Shown: positions 1 through 11,427, numbered from the stretch's first letter. The stretch is 64,000 bases of DNA from Catonia carolina (GCA_035578175.1 JAQMRL010000014.1:15820274-15884273); one strand, 5' to 3'. Program-made: numbers and translations. Notes: generated from the letters alone by a model not told the origin.

Positions 1-930
1 AAATTTTCGTTTGTTCCGCTCAAACAAGCGAGAAAATCGAGGAAAGCTGGGTGGGGCTAACTTCACGCTGGCCCCCCCCACTCAACTTTTCCAACTTTTT
101 TTTACATAGATCGATAGATCTTCGTTTGTTCCGGATTGTTCCACAAAAATTTTCGTTTGTTCCGCTCAAATAAGCGAGAAAATCGAAGAAAACTGCGGCG
201 AGCTAGCCCCCCCCACTCAACTTTTTGAACTTTTTTATACATGGATCGATAGGTCTTCGTTTGTTCCGGATTGTTCCGCAAAAATTTTCGTTCGTTCTGC
301 TCAAATAAGCGAGAAAATCGAGGAAAACTGCTGGGGGATAGCGTGAAGTTAGCCCCACCCACTCAACTTTTTGAACTTTTTTTTACACGGATCGATAGAT
401 CTTCGTTTGTTCCGGATTGTTCCGCAAAAATTTTCGTTTGTTCCGCTCAAATAGGCGAGAAAACCGAGGAAAACTGCGGCGAGCTAGCGTGAAGTTAGCC
501 CCACCCACTCAACTTTTTGAACTTTTTTTTACATGGATCGATAGATCTTCGTTTGTTCCGGATTGTTCCACAAAAATTTTCGTTTGTTCCGCTCAAATAA
601 GCGAGAAAATCGAGGAAAACTGCTGGGGGAAGCGTGAAGTTAGCCCCACCCACTCAACTTTTTGAACTTTTTTTTACATGGATCGATAGATCTTCGTTTG
701 TTCCGGATTGTTCCACAAAAATTTTCGTTTGTTCCGCTCAAATAAGCGAGAAAATCGAGGAAAACTGCTGGGGGATAGCGTGAAGTTAGCCCCACCCACT
801 CAACTTTTTGAACTTTTTTTTACATGGATCGATAGATCTTCGTTTGTTCCGGATTGTTCCGCAAAAATTTTCGTTTGTTCCGCTCAAATAGGCGAGAAAA
901 TCGAGGAAAACTTTGTAGTGGTGGGGGTAA
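1..930 (+). repeat. Tandem array of a ~146-bp unit (left arm)
   Basis: The phrase TTCCGGATTGTTCC recurs near 131, 266, 412, 558, 702 and 849, a period of about 135-147 bp. Each unit carries GTTCCGCAAAAATTTTCG, TCAAATAAGCGAGAAAATCG, a GC-rich block with AAGTTAGCCCCACCCACTC, a T-tract and ATCGATAGATCTTCG. GTTCCG occurs in both orientations inside a unit, so units have internal dyad symmetry. Several short open frames cover the array, but they are only translations of the repeat. Confidence 0.93.
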
Positions 931-1216
931 ACAAGCGCGTTTAATATATTTAACATTGTTTTTGTCTATATCGATAGCCTTTAAATAGTTGTGGGTTGTT
1001 CCGCATAAAGTTTCCTTTGTTCCGCTCAAATAATATTTAAATTGATACCGTATTATTCCGAAAACAAGCCGTACCCGAATTTAAGCCGAATCGGAAAAAA
1101 TACTATAAAACTAGGAAAAAAATTAAAGTACAGTACTTGTATGTTTTTGAAAATATTCTATTTTATAAGAAACGATTGCCGTAGTCTACAAACAATATAC
1201 TTACTACTTAATTAGC

Positions 1217-1481
1217 ATTTAGAAGTTTTTGTTTATTTTTTGTTGAATGCTGAACACAAGATTCATCTACATGATAGGTATTTTCTTCCGGCTTCTTTGT
1301 TGGATGTCTTTTCCGCGTAGTTAATTTGATTTTTCTGACTTCTGAAATTACTGCTAATGCAGACGGTGAAGGATGAAATGATTTTTTGTAAAGTATGAAA
1401 ATATGCCGTGCCTGAATAAGATTCGAACCCAAGACCGCATGATGAGAGGCGAGCAAGTTACCAACTACGCCAATACGGCCG
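1217..1481 (-). mobile_element. tRNA-derived SINE (tRNA-SINE-2) in left arm
   Basis: On the minus strand the head reads as a tRNA-like promoter: box A TGGCGTAGTTGG, then box B GGTTCGAATC. It is followed by a body containing 'gcagacggtg' and 'aaattaact' that also occurs in the copies at 15692 and 57955. A TAG/TAC trinucleotide run lies next to the head. It is the mirror copy of 6458-6722. Confidence 0.75.
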
Positions 1482-1974
1482 GCATAGTAGTAGTAGTAGG
1501 TAGCATAGTAGTAGTTAATTTGAAATTAGTATCGTAAGCCCTGCGCTGATTTTTAGGTATTTATATAGACGAAGTACCCTTAACCTACATAAAATCACTC
1601 ATAGCGATTTATAAAATACAACAAAAAACAAATGATCGGATAAAAAAACAAAATGAAATATAAGAAAACTGCTATCAAACTTTATACTGTATCTCCAAAC
1701 TGATCAAAATGACTATACTGAATACTCACATTAACGGAAAACCGGCTAAAATCTGAGTATTTTTTTGCGTAAATTGCTGTATCTCCGACTAATTTCTACA
1801 TAAAATAATCTAAACAAAACCAATCAACGCAGAAAAGAACAGGTTTTAATTTGGTGTAGCGATCATTTTTTTCCGTTTGTTTGTTTTTAGATAAATCTCT
1901 TAAAACACAACGGACTTCTTCCATAGTACGTACTGTAAAACACTATAAATTGATAAGAGGCGTGGCATAGCGCA

Positions 1975-2265
1975 TGCCTCGTTTCTTCTGCTCAAATACG
2001 CGAGAAATTTAAGGATAACTTTGGAGTGGAGGGCATAATCCAGGGCGTTTAATATTTTAAACTTTTTTTTCCTATATCGATAGCCTTTCATTAGTTTCGG
2101 AAGGTTTCACAAGAAGTTCCGTTTGTTCCGCCTAAATAAGCGGGAAAATCAAGGAAAACTTTGGAGTGGAGGGGATAAGCCAGCGCGTTTAGTAGTTTTA
2201 ACATTTTTCGGCCTATATCGATATCCCTTCAATAGTTCCCGAATAGTCCGCAAAAATTTTCAATA
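1975..2265 (+). repeat. Diverged array units in spacer (left side)
   Basis: Two diverged units share TCAAATA-GCGAGAAA, 'ggaaaactttggagtgg', GCGTTTAATA and CTATATCGATAGCC with the transition zone at 900-1030. They are oriented like the left arm. They look older than the arms because similarity is patchy. Confidence 0.7.
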
Positions 2266-3544
2266 CTTAGAATATGAAGGATTAACTGAATGTCATCATT
2301 TTTACTTTTTACTGCATGTACTTGCTGAACGAAAAGGATTGCGATAAATAATGTACAGTAATTTTTTTGTTTAAACATGATATTATGCCTATTGTGTAAC
2401 AGCGAATGCAATGAGTAATAATAAGAAAACATATAAAAAACATATATAAATGTATTGGAAAGGTAATGAAATCTTTTACGATAGTCTGGTAGAACAGGAA
2501 CAAGCATCAGGCAGTGTGATAACGTAAACAAATTACTAAAGGTTATTTATTGTTTATGGAATCAAAAGGTTGGTTTATACCAAGTTTGAAAAAAGAAATC
2601 AAAGCGGCATACGATGATTTATGTAGGGAGGTCGACAGAATGACGACTTTTCAACATTGGCCTTCTGAATACAATGCGTTTAGAAAAATATAGTTAGTCA
2701 CAACAATCTAATCCAGACTTCTTTATTCGCAGCACCGGTTCCTTCCCGGATAGTGTTTAGCCCAAATAGAAAATCTTCTGAGAGAAATGAGAATTTTTGA
2801 TTTATAAAAATATCTATAGTTAACATAAATCATTTACACTGATATAATTAACTTGGCGTGATTTCTCGTAAATTCAGTTTTTACATATACGACCATTAGT
2901 TTATAATAAGATTACCAGTCTGTAGTTTGAGTGATTCTTCTGACAATAAGATATTTAGTTTTATTTTATGTTAAACGGGATATTTATACTCTTTTAGATT
3001 AAATTAGTTAAGGAAGTTACTTTAAAAATAGTTCACCTGAACGATGAAAAACTAAAAGAATATTCCGTATGAAAATGTAAATGAAAAAATATATATAGTA
3101 AATGTTTAGGCCTAATAGGTATGTGTTTTGTTAATTTATTACGGTTAGTTATTATTGTTTTAAATCATCACCGATTCTAGTTTTCACGCCGCACAATGAG
3201 ATATTTGATTGATTTAGGCGGCCAAAATTATTTTTGCAGTTTAACATCGTTTTGGACTTTCGAACCGGGCTGATCCGAAATCCGACCGACTGGGATAGTC
3301 AGTCAGACGATAGATTTTAGCTCTAAATAGTTAAGTAACACCGGTTGTGCAACAAGCTTGGTGTAGTGACCAGTTGTTGGCCTGTTAAATGAACTGAAAT
3401 CGCTCTTCAATCTTTCTTGAGTTTCACATATTATACTCGAGATAAAATGTTCACACAAAAATAAACAAACTTTGCGACCAAATTGCGCCTATGTTTAAAA
3501 TATGATTTCTCAATACGATACAAACGAGTTAAGGGTAAAAAATA

Positions 3545-3700
3545 TTAAAAAATATAGAGTTGACTAGCTTATCCCCACCACTCCAAATGGTTCCTTGATT
3601 ACCTCGCTTATTTGAGCGGACAAACGAAATTTTTTGCGGAACAATCCACAACTATTAAAGGGCTATCGATGCAGACAAAACAAATATTAACCCTTTTACT
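3545..3700 (-). repeat. Diverged array unit in spacer (middle)
   Basis: Reverse-orientation unit with CCACCACTCCAAA, CTCGCTTATTTGAGCGG, TTTTTTGCGGAACAATCC and GGGCTATCGAT. Oriented like the right arm, so the inverted layout extends inward beyond the perfect arms. Confidence 0.7.
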
Positions 3701-4594
3701 AACCGGGAAGCCCAATATCACCCATTCGTCACCATCGATTTTTAAACTCAAATATCTCCGCAACTATTCATTATATTCTAACGGGATTGGTTTTATTAGA
3801 TAGACTTTTTTCTTCTTTCATTTGATGTATCTTGCATATTTGTATGATGAAAATTGACGACGTGGTGTTACGTGAAAAAAATGTATATTTTTTGAACAGC
3901 CAGTACTAAAATTTGTTTTTATCTATAACTTTTCAACAAAAAACCGTATTTGTTTGGGAATAACATCATCATCACTACCCGTCTCGTCTACCCTTCGGTT
4001 AAAACTTACAATTAGCGTCAAAATAAACAATAACATATTTTGATTTATGCTATCCTGTTTAGAAAAGGATAATACACAAAGCAACAGGCGCAAAAGAGAT
4101 AGAACTTGCATAGAAAACGAGTAAATAAAAATTGAAAAGACACCACATTATTTTTAGGTGATTTTTTGTCATTTTTTTCATCCAGCACGTTACATTGTTG
4201 AACAAAAAGTGTGATATCTTTTGAATGCGTCTATCAATTATTTGCAATATCTAAACGTTGTTTTTTTGCAATGAATTGCTTTATTTATCTATATATAGCT
4301 AAACATATTTTTTTGTATATTTTACTGATTTTGTGACACTTTTTCGTACTTAAGTGATATTACTAAAAGAAAATATTTTTTCTTAAATTTCAATTTTTAT
4401 TCTGGTCGTAAATGAAAACGGAAAAAATTGGTTTAAACGTTGTTCTAATAAAAAATTTTTTAAAAATAAACGGTATTTTTTTGAAATTTTTAGAAATGAA
4501 ACTGAATGAAATAAAAGAGTTTTTATTAGGCGTAAAATGACAATCCGCGTGATCGTTAAAAATCTCCGTTCTCGTCGGGTTAAAATAATAAACG

Positions 4595-4902
4595 CGCTTC
4601 TTTACCACCACCACTCCAAAGTTTTCCTTAATTTCTCGCTTATTTGAGCGGAACAAACGAAATTTTTTGTGGAACAATCCGGAACAAACGAAGATCTATC
4701 GATCCATGTGAAAAAAATGTGGAAAAGTTGAGTGGGTAGGACTAACTTCACGCTATCCCCCGGCAGTTTTTCTCAATTTTCTCGCCTATTTGAGCGGAAC
4801 AAACGAAAATTTTTGCGGAGCAATCCGGAACAAACGTAAAACAATCGAATGCACTAATTTTTTTTTAAATTTTTGTATGGGTGGGGCCAACTTCACAGAC
4901 GT
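4595..4902 (-). repeat. Internal array units with an element-like terminus
   Basis: Two reverse-orientation units (TTATTTGAGCGGAACAAACG at about 4640 and a similar block near 4790) finish with GGGGCCAACTTCACAGACGT at 4902. This is the same ending seen at 8177. Directly after it, 4903-4950 is a half unit (GTTGTGGGTTGTTCCGCATA) in the opposite orientation. The block looks like the end of another copy of the same element. Confidence 0.7.
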
Positions 4903-5569
4903 CTTCAATAGTTGTGGGTTGTTCCGCATAAAGTTTCCTTTGTTCCGCTCAAATTTCTATGAAATTTAATATTATAATTTCATTAATAGTGAAGTTGTAT
5001 TTTAAAGTTTTATTGTAGTTTAGTGTAATTTAACAAGTATGTTGTTCAATGTGAGGGCTCGGTTAAGAGTAAAACTGCTAATTTGAACAAGATTGTTATA
5101 CTGTATAACACTAAGGGTCTATTATTAAACACGATATTATAATTATAGTCAAAATTAATTGGGTTTATTAGTTTTGAGATCATACTTGGCAAAATCATAC
5201 TTGGCAAGTGACTGAAACTGACAAAAGATAATTTAGAAGGTCGTGGGAAATGCCACCAGATCTTACGAAGATAAATGACGGGGCTAGTTTTCTTCTAGGA
5301 AACATTACGGATGGGTAGTTGGAAGTAAAATTTAGTTTCAGAATCAGAAACACGAGCGGGACTAAATACCAATATACATCAATATTATAAATACATATCA
5401 TACATCTATACATCAATATCATACATCAATAATCACATCAACTTATATTATAGAACAATCACCAGATTTTCCATAATACTGTATTGTTCCGAATACAAGC
5501 CGCAGGTTTTTCTTAAAAATCGGTTCCATAATTTGACCTGCGGCTTGCATTCACGCTTTAATAATAGTA

Positions 5570-5602
5570 TTAATAATAAATAATAATAATAATAATAATA
5601 AA
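5570..5602. repeat. TAA microsatellite
   Basis: Run of (TAA)n in the spacer of the inverted repeat. Confidence 0.9.
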
Positions 5603-6220
5603 AATAATTATTTATTTATTCCCATGATGTTACGCATTACAAAAATAGAAATTTCCGTAATACACAATTTCTTACAGTAAACTACTATCCTGTTATAGGC
5701 TACCCTAGAGGAGGTGGAAATCATCCCATCCAACTATGGACAAAACCATGTAATTTACTAGGATGGGCTGGAAATTTTTAAATAAATATCAAAAAAATTT
5801 GAAGTATTAACTATTAGCAATAGCATTCAATACCTACTATATTTACTTACTACAGTAACTTAACTAACTTAATAAGGATAATTATACCTGAAATTAATTA
5901 TTACATTTAAAAATTAAAAACAATAAAAGAAATGTATTCTATTTCATTTTCCTCCTGTCTCTTTATTTATATCTACATTTGAATATTGCTGACCATTTTG
6001 CTATTTTCTCTCTATCTGTTTGGCTATCCATTTTTTTAGTTTTTTATAAAATTTTAAACTTGTTAAATTCTTTAAATGGTTCGGGAGCAGGTTATATATT
6101 TTGGGTGCCAAGCACTCAAAATACTCAACGTACTCAAATTAATGATTTCATATTAAGCATAAGTAGCTACGAAGAGAGAGATACACGCAGTCTTATACGC
6201 ACACTTCTTACGTAGTGCAT

Positions 6221-7938
6221 GTATAGTCATTTTGATCAGTTTGGAGATACAGTATAAAGTTTGATAGCAGTTTTCTTATATTTCATTTTGTTTTTTTATC
6301 CGATCATTTGTTTTTTGTTGTATTTTATAAATCGCTATGAGTGATTTTATGTAGGTTAAGGGTACTTCGTCTATATAAATACCTAAAAATCAGCGCAGGG
6401 CTTACGATACTAATTTCAAATTAACTACTACTATGCTACCTACTACTACTACTATGCCGGCCGTATTGGCGTAGTTGGTAACTTGCTCGCCTCTCATCAT
6501 GCGGTCTTGGGTTCGAATCTTATTCAGGCACGGCATATTTTCATACTTTACAAAAAATCATTTCATCCTTCACCGTCTGCATTAGCAGTAATTTCAGAAG
6601 TCAGAAAAATCAAATTAACTACGCGGAAAAGACATCCAACAAAGAAGCCGGAAGAAAATACCTATCATGTAGATGAATCTTGTGTTCAGCATTCAACAAA
6701 AAATAAACAAAAACTTCTAAATGCTAATTAAGTAGTAAGTATATTGTTTGTAGACTACGGCAATCGTTTCTTATAAAATAGAATATTTTCAAAAACATAC
6801 AAGTACTGTACTTTAATTTTTTTCCTAGTTTTATAGTATTTTTTCCGATTCGGCTTAAATTCGGGTACGGCTTGTTTTCGGAATAATACGGTATCAATTT
6901 AAATATTATTTGAGCGGAACAAAGGAAACTTTATGCGGAACAACCCACAACTATTTAAAGGCTATCGATATAGACAAAAACAATGTTAAATATATTAAAC
7001 GCGCTTGTTTACCCCCACCACTACAAAGTTTTCCTCGATTTTCTCGCCTATTTGAGCGGAACAAACGAAAATTTTTGCGGAACAATCCGGAACAAACGAA
7101 GATCTATCGATCCATGTAAAAAAAAGTTCAAAAAGTTGAGTGGGTGGGGCTAACTTCACGCTATCCCCCAGCAGTTTTCCTCGATTTTCTCGCTTATTTG
7201 AGCGGAACAAACGAAAATTTTTGTGGAACAATCCGGAACAAACGAAGATCTATCGATCCATGTAAAAAAAAGTTCAAAAAGTTGAGTGGGTGGGGCTAAC
7301 TTCACGCTTCCCCCAGCAGTTTTCCTCGATTTTCTCGCTTATTTGAGCGGAACAAACGAAAATTTTTGTGGAACAATCCGGAACAAACGAAGATCTATCG
7401 ATCCATGTAAAAAAAAGTTCAAAAAGTTGAGTGGGTGGGGCTAACTTCACGCTAGCTCGCCGCAGTTTTCCTCGGTTTTCTCGCCTATTTGAGCGGAACA
7501 AACGAAAATTTTTGCGGAACAATCCGGAACAAACGAAGATCTATCGATCCGTGTAAAAAAAAGTTCAAAAAGTTGAGTGGGTGGGGCTAACTTCACGCTA
7601 TCCCCCAGCAGTTTTCCTCGATTTTCTCGCTTATTTGAGCAGAACGAACGAAAATTTTTGCGGAACAATCCGGAACAAACGAAGACCTATCGATCCATGT
7701 ATAAAAAAGTTCAAAAAGTTGAGTGGGGGGGGCTAGCTCGCCGCAGTTTTCTTCGATTTTCTCGCTTATTTGAGCGGAACAAACGAAAATTTTTGTGGAA
7801 CAATCCGGAACAAACGAAGATCTATCGATCTATGTAAAAAAAAGTTGGAAAAGTTGAGTGGGGGGGGCCAGCGTGAAGTTAGCCCCACCCAGCTTTCCTC
7901 GATTTTCTCGCTTGTTTGAGCGGAACAAACGAAAATTT
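6221..7938. repeat. Right arm of the long perfect inverted repeat
   Basis: Mirror image of 1-1718 around a 4502-bp spacer. Two further tandem units continue outward to 8177, beyond the part whose partner is visible. If the structure is a long-TIR transposon, the left arm should extend about 238 bp upstream of the window start. Confidence 0.95.
6458..6722 (+). mobile_element. tRNA-derived SINE (tRNA-SINE-2) in right arm
   Basis: Box A lies at about 6467-6478 and box B GGTTCGAATC at 6510-6519. The acceptor-stem halves do not pair as a functional tRNA would, and a SINE body follows to the A-rich end near 6722. It is identical to the left-arm copy. Confidence 0.75.
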
Positions 7939-8177
7939 TTGCGGAACAATCCGGAACAAACGAAGATCTATCGATCTATGCAAAAAAAAGTTGAAAAAGT
8001 TAAATGGGGGGGGCCATCGTGAAGTTAGCCCCACCCACGGTTTTTCTCGATTTTCTCGCTTATTTGAGCGGAACAAACGAAAATTTTTGCGGAACAATCC
8101 GGAACAAACGTAGAACAATCGAATGCACTAATTTTTTTTTCAAATTTTTGTATGGGTGGGGCCAACTTCACAGACGT
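7009..8177 (-). repeat. Tandem array of the ~146-bp unit (right arm) with presumed element terminus
   Basis: Reverse-orientation array of the same unit as 1-930, with about eight copies. The outermost copy switches at 8105 to a different sequence ending GGGGCCAACTTCACAGACGT at 8177. The same closing sequence ends an internal copy at 4902, so it looks like a true element terminus rather than a random breakpoint. Confidence 0.88.
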
Positions 8178-8543
8178 GGTCATTATAGTTCGCTCTGATT
8201 CACCAACAAACCAAGTAAAAAAGCAAGCATAAAAGCAGCTGGCGTCAGTTCTATAGTAAAAGGGGTAGTAACCTTTTTCTACCTGTGTACTTCTTGACCA
8301 GCAAAAGTGATGACACACAATAGAATCAACCTCAGCAAAAATATTTTGCTTTCTCAGAAAAATTACTAACGTAAACACCAGGTGTCATTACAGAGGAATG
8401 AATCTCGAACCAGACTGCAGAGATGAGATTTTTCTGGGAGTCAAAGGTTGTACCCGGTTAGACAGAATAAGTAACGAAGCTATACGCGCCGAGTTAAAAT
8501 TTCATTCACCGAGTGAAACGTTAAGAATACTACATAAAAAAAA
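8178..8543. other. Unassigned sequence
   Basis: Flank outside the right terminus of the inverted repeat. No repeat family or coding signal was recognised. A partial antisense open frame here is not convincing. Confidence 0.5.
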
Positions 8544-9410
8544 TTTGGTGTGAAACACTCACGACTTACTCTTGCCAATGCAAATAATTAACAACATAAT
8601 ATAACATTAATAATTAAACATTAGAAATAACAATAAGATATTAACCTAAATAAACATAACCTTATTTTAATCATGAGTGAAAGACGAAAAATGAAAATCA
8701 ACCTCAATTTGGCTTAAAAATATGGAAAATCATTCTTTCACGCTAAACTAGGGTCTGTAAAGAAAAATGCTTTAAGTAAAAGTTGGAGATCTTTTAATTT
8801 CCTTTAAATTTGATTATATATACACTTTAGCCGTAATATGTATACTAAGGCTGTATCTTTAAAAAATCGATTTTTTTACACGTTTTCGTGAGAAACAAAC
8901 AGAAAATCACTAATTACCGCTAAACTAAGCGTTATACAAATAAAATGTTTGAAATAAAAATTGTAAAATTTTAAGTTTTTACAAGAAAATACCTCTCCAA
9001 GAATTTCAGCAGACATGAACCCAACCCAATTTTGTAGAGCATAAAAAAGTGAGTAAATAAGGCGATTTAAAAAAAATCGTAGGAGGGTTTTTGAGAAAAT
9101 CGGAAAAAAGTGAAAAATTACACGAATAAACTACTACTTCCGGTTGACCGATGCTGATGAAAGTGTTCGTGTCGGGTCCTCTAATGGTACCTAACTTAAG
9201 TGTCAAGTTTCAAGTTTGTACGATGTTCCGTTCTTGAGACATTCTGTTAACACGCGCGCGCGCGCACACACACACCAATCGCTAAAAATATGTTTTTTGG
9301 GTTCAGGGTGTCTTGAAAACGTGTAGTCCCGTGAAAACTCGATTTCGAAAAATCGACTAGAAAACAATACTTTCCTTCCTATATATTCATATAGCCAAGA
9401 GAAAGTAAAA
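8544..9410 (+). mobile_element. CA-box element, near full length
   Basis: Representative copy of the commonest repeat in the window. Order: GGTGTGAAACACTCAC, CTCTTGCCAATGCAAATAA, A-rich body with AATCATGAGTGAAAGACG, 'tcacgctaaactag', 'gcgttatacaaa', 'gaatttcagcagacatg', CTACTACTTCCGGTTGACC, a CG/CA dinucleotide run, AAAACGTGTAG, a palindromic CTATATATTCATATAG and GAGAAAGTAAAAA. The short motif CTTTCTCTTGCC near the 5' end is inverted at the 3' end. It encodes no protein. Confidence 0.88.
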
Positions 9411-9413
9411 AGC

Positions 9414-9608
9414 TTCCAGAAACATCTTAAGTCACCTCACGTGGACTAAAATATGCCCTATACGAGGGAGAAAATACTGGTTGGTAATTATAAGTTAAAA
9501 TTTCAATTGAAAAAACAAATGGTTTCAATTTTCGAAACACTTCCCTACAATGAGTAGGTGTACATTGCATCAAAACCGACAACCCAAATTTTTTTTTATC
9601 TTCGCCAC
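9414..9608 (+). repeat. LINE 3'-tail fragment
   Basis: Shares CCAGAAAC-TC-TAAAGTCA, 'ctaaaat-ga-ccttatacg-ggg' and the following stretch with 17105-17180 and with the tandem blocks at 44640-44815 and 45120-45300. It is the 3' part of the repeat that there follows a decayed LINE open frame. Confidence 0.6.
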
Positions 9609-9790
9609 TGTGTGTATGACGTGTAGTCTTGTACAGGCCCAGGTCGACCATTCCTGACAAAGTAGGGTTAATTTAACCCCGACCATCAAAGTATACCGGT
9701 ACCCATCGTGTAAAAGTAACTTGTACCAGGATTTGAACCAGGAACCTTCGTTTCCAAAAATCAGCTGTTAAATATCTGACTTGCAGCCAT
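9600..9790 (-). mobile_element. tRNA-SINE-1, partial
   Basis: Minus-strand fragment with the hallmark pieces of tRNA-SINE-1: GGAACCTTCGT, CCAGGATTTGAACCAGG (box B on the reverse strand), ATCAGCTGTTAAA and GTAGTCTTGTACA. Both ends are degraded. Confidence 0.75.
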
Positions 9791-9983
9791 TCAACATAAC
9801 TTATAAAACAGTGTAAAACTGGATAAATTCGGAAAACACAAGTTTTTGTGTTGAAGCGACAAAAATAACATTAACGTAATATTTTTCTGAACTATTACAC
9901 ATTAGTACTACCTACTAGGAAAATTATTTTTGATAACATATTTCAGAATATCAAGAAAGAAGGAAAATTTACAATGTTTATCC

Positions 9984-10901
9984 TCGTGCCTGTATAAATA
10001 TGTAAGAAGGAAAGTATTGTTTTCATGTCGATTTTTCGAAATCGAGTTGTTACCAAATCTACACGTTTTCAGACCCCCTGAACCCAAAAAACATGTTTTT
10101 AGCGATTGGTCTGTGTATGTGTGTGAACAGAAAAATTTCTCAAGAACGGAACATCGTACGAAGTTGAAACTTAAAACTTAAGTTAGGTACTACTACTGGA
10201 CCCAACACGAACATGTTCATCAAAATCGGTCTACTGGAAGTAGTAGTTTATTCGTGTCATTTTTCACTTTTTTGCGATTTTCTCAAAAACTGGTCCTACG
10301 ATTTTTTTTAAATCGCCTTATTTACTAAATTTTTTATGCTCTACAAGCAATGTCTGCAGTGTCTGCTTAGGCGCAATGTCTGCTGAAATTCATGGGGAGG
10401 CTGTTATCTCGTAAAAACATTTCTTTAAGATTGCGACTTTAATATGCATTTTAGTGCAAAAATGTATATAATTAAAGTTGTAGAGAATTTTAAATCCTAC
10501 AACTTTTAGTTCAAACATTTTGTTGTACAACGCTTAGTTTAGCAGTAAATAGCATTTTACGTTTCTTTCTAACGAAATTGTGTAAAAAAAAATCGATTTT
10601 TTTATGATTTCAGCCTTAGTATGCATTTTACGACAAAAATGTACAATCAAATTTATAGGAAATTAAAAGATCTACAATTTAGACCATTTATTCTCTACAG
10701 AGCCTAGTTTAGGTGAAAGATTGATTTTCCGTAATTTTTAAGCCAAACTGAGGTCGATTTTTATTATGCGTCTTTCTCTCATGATTAAAATAAGGTTAGT
10801 TTTTGGTTGATTTCTAATATTTGATTACAATATTGTTAGGTTATATTGGTCGTTATTTGCATTGGCAAGAGAAAGTCGTGTGAGTATTTCACACCAGATT
10901 T
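9984..10901 (-). mobile_element. CA-box element, near full length
   Basis: Reverse-orientation copy. It begins at the 3' palindromic end (GTATAAATATGTAAGAAGG) and ends GGCAAGAGAAAG followed by TATTTCACACCAGATTT. The microsatellite is reduced to a few GT units. An open frame at 9930-10181 lies across the 3' end and is not a gene. Confidence 0.87.
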
Positions 10902-11321
10902 ATATGAGTATCTGTGCAACGCCAAAATTCCCGAAAATTTCAAAATGTCTAATATTAAATTTTAGTATTAAAAAAAATAAAAATAAATGCTGTGTCAATT
11001 TACCGTTAATTGTTGTTAGAAACATTAGCATTACCACGTATTTAATCATTATTTTCTTTTCTATACACAGAAAGCCACCAGATAAAGACAGAAAACTTCA
11101 GACATGGAATACATAATCTCCTTCAATAGAACGTGCATTTAAACATGTCCGTTCATTTTATATTCCGAACGCAGACAGTATTCAGTTTTGTCTCTTTGTG
11201 AAATACCATTCAAATGCTTTGGCGCTATTTCTCTTTTACCTTTCTGTAAAATGCTACCTTACAATTCCACACATTTGCGTTAAAACTGACTGAAGATACA
11301 ATATTGTCTTGGATAGAGTTC

Positions 11322-11352
<31 letters not shown>

Positions 11353-11354
11353 TT
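10902..11354. other. Unassigned sequence with a 25-base A tract
   Basis: No gene recognised. A pure A run spans 11328-11352 and is immediately followed by a CA-box 5' fragment. Confidence 0.5.
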
Positions 11355-11412
11355 TACTATGTAAAACACTCACAAGACTTTATCTTGCCAATGTAAATAA
11401 TAAAACATTTAT
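11355..11412 (+). repeat. CA-box element 5' fragment
   Basis: Matches only the first ~60 bp of the family (AAAACACTCACAAGACTT, CTTGCCAATGTAAATAA). Its left edge abuts the 25-base A tract. Confidence 0.75.
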
Positions 11413-11427
11413 AATCTTAACCCTTTG

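Larger units (their letters stand above)
1..1718. repeat. Left arm of a long perfect inverted repeat
   Basis: This segment is the reverse complement of 6221-7938. Every aligned landmark obeys x + y = 7939, so there is no net indel over at least 1.7 kb, and all spot-checked stretches (1-88, 1060-1140, 1500-1718) match base for base. The inner boundary is sharp: after 1718 the two sides diverge completely. The outer boundary is not seen, because the arm is cut by the window edge. The arm holds a tandem array (1-930), a transition (930-1216), a tRNA-derived SINE (1217-1481) and unique AT-rich sequence (1482-1718). Confidence 0.95.
1719..6220. other. Spacer between the inverted arms
   Basis: The spacer is AT-rich with no convincing gene. 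It contains diverged copies of the array unit facing inward from both sides (+ at 1975-2265; - at 3545-3700 and 4595-4902), plus a TAA microsatellite. Stretches 2266-3544, 3761-4594 and 4956-6220 show only short open frames without recognisable domains. A block at about 3335-3400 (TTAAGTAACACC and GTGACCAG) resembles 42163-42230, suggesting one more unrecognised dispersed repeat. Confidence 0.6.

Noticed and set aside
1..930. CRISPR-like array
   Set aside because: Units are contiguous ~146-bp tandem repeats without variable spacers, in an insect genome with no cas genes.
102..944. Overlapping 70-86-codon open frames on both strands of the tandem array
   Set aside because: They repeat with the ~146-bp unit, exist on both strands and recur in the mirror arm. 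They are translations of a repeat with few stops, not genes.
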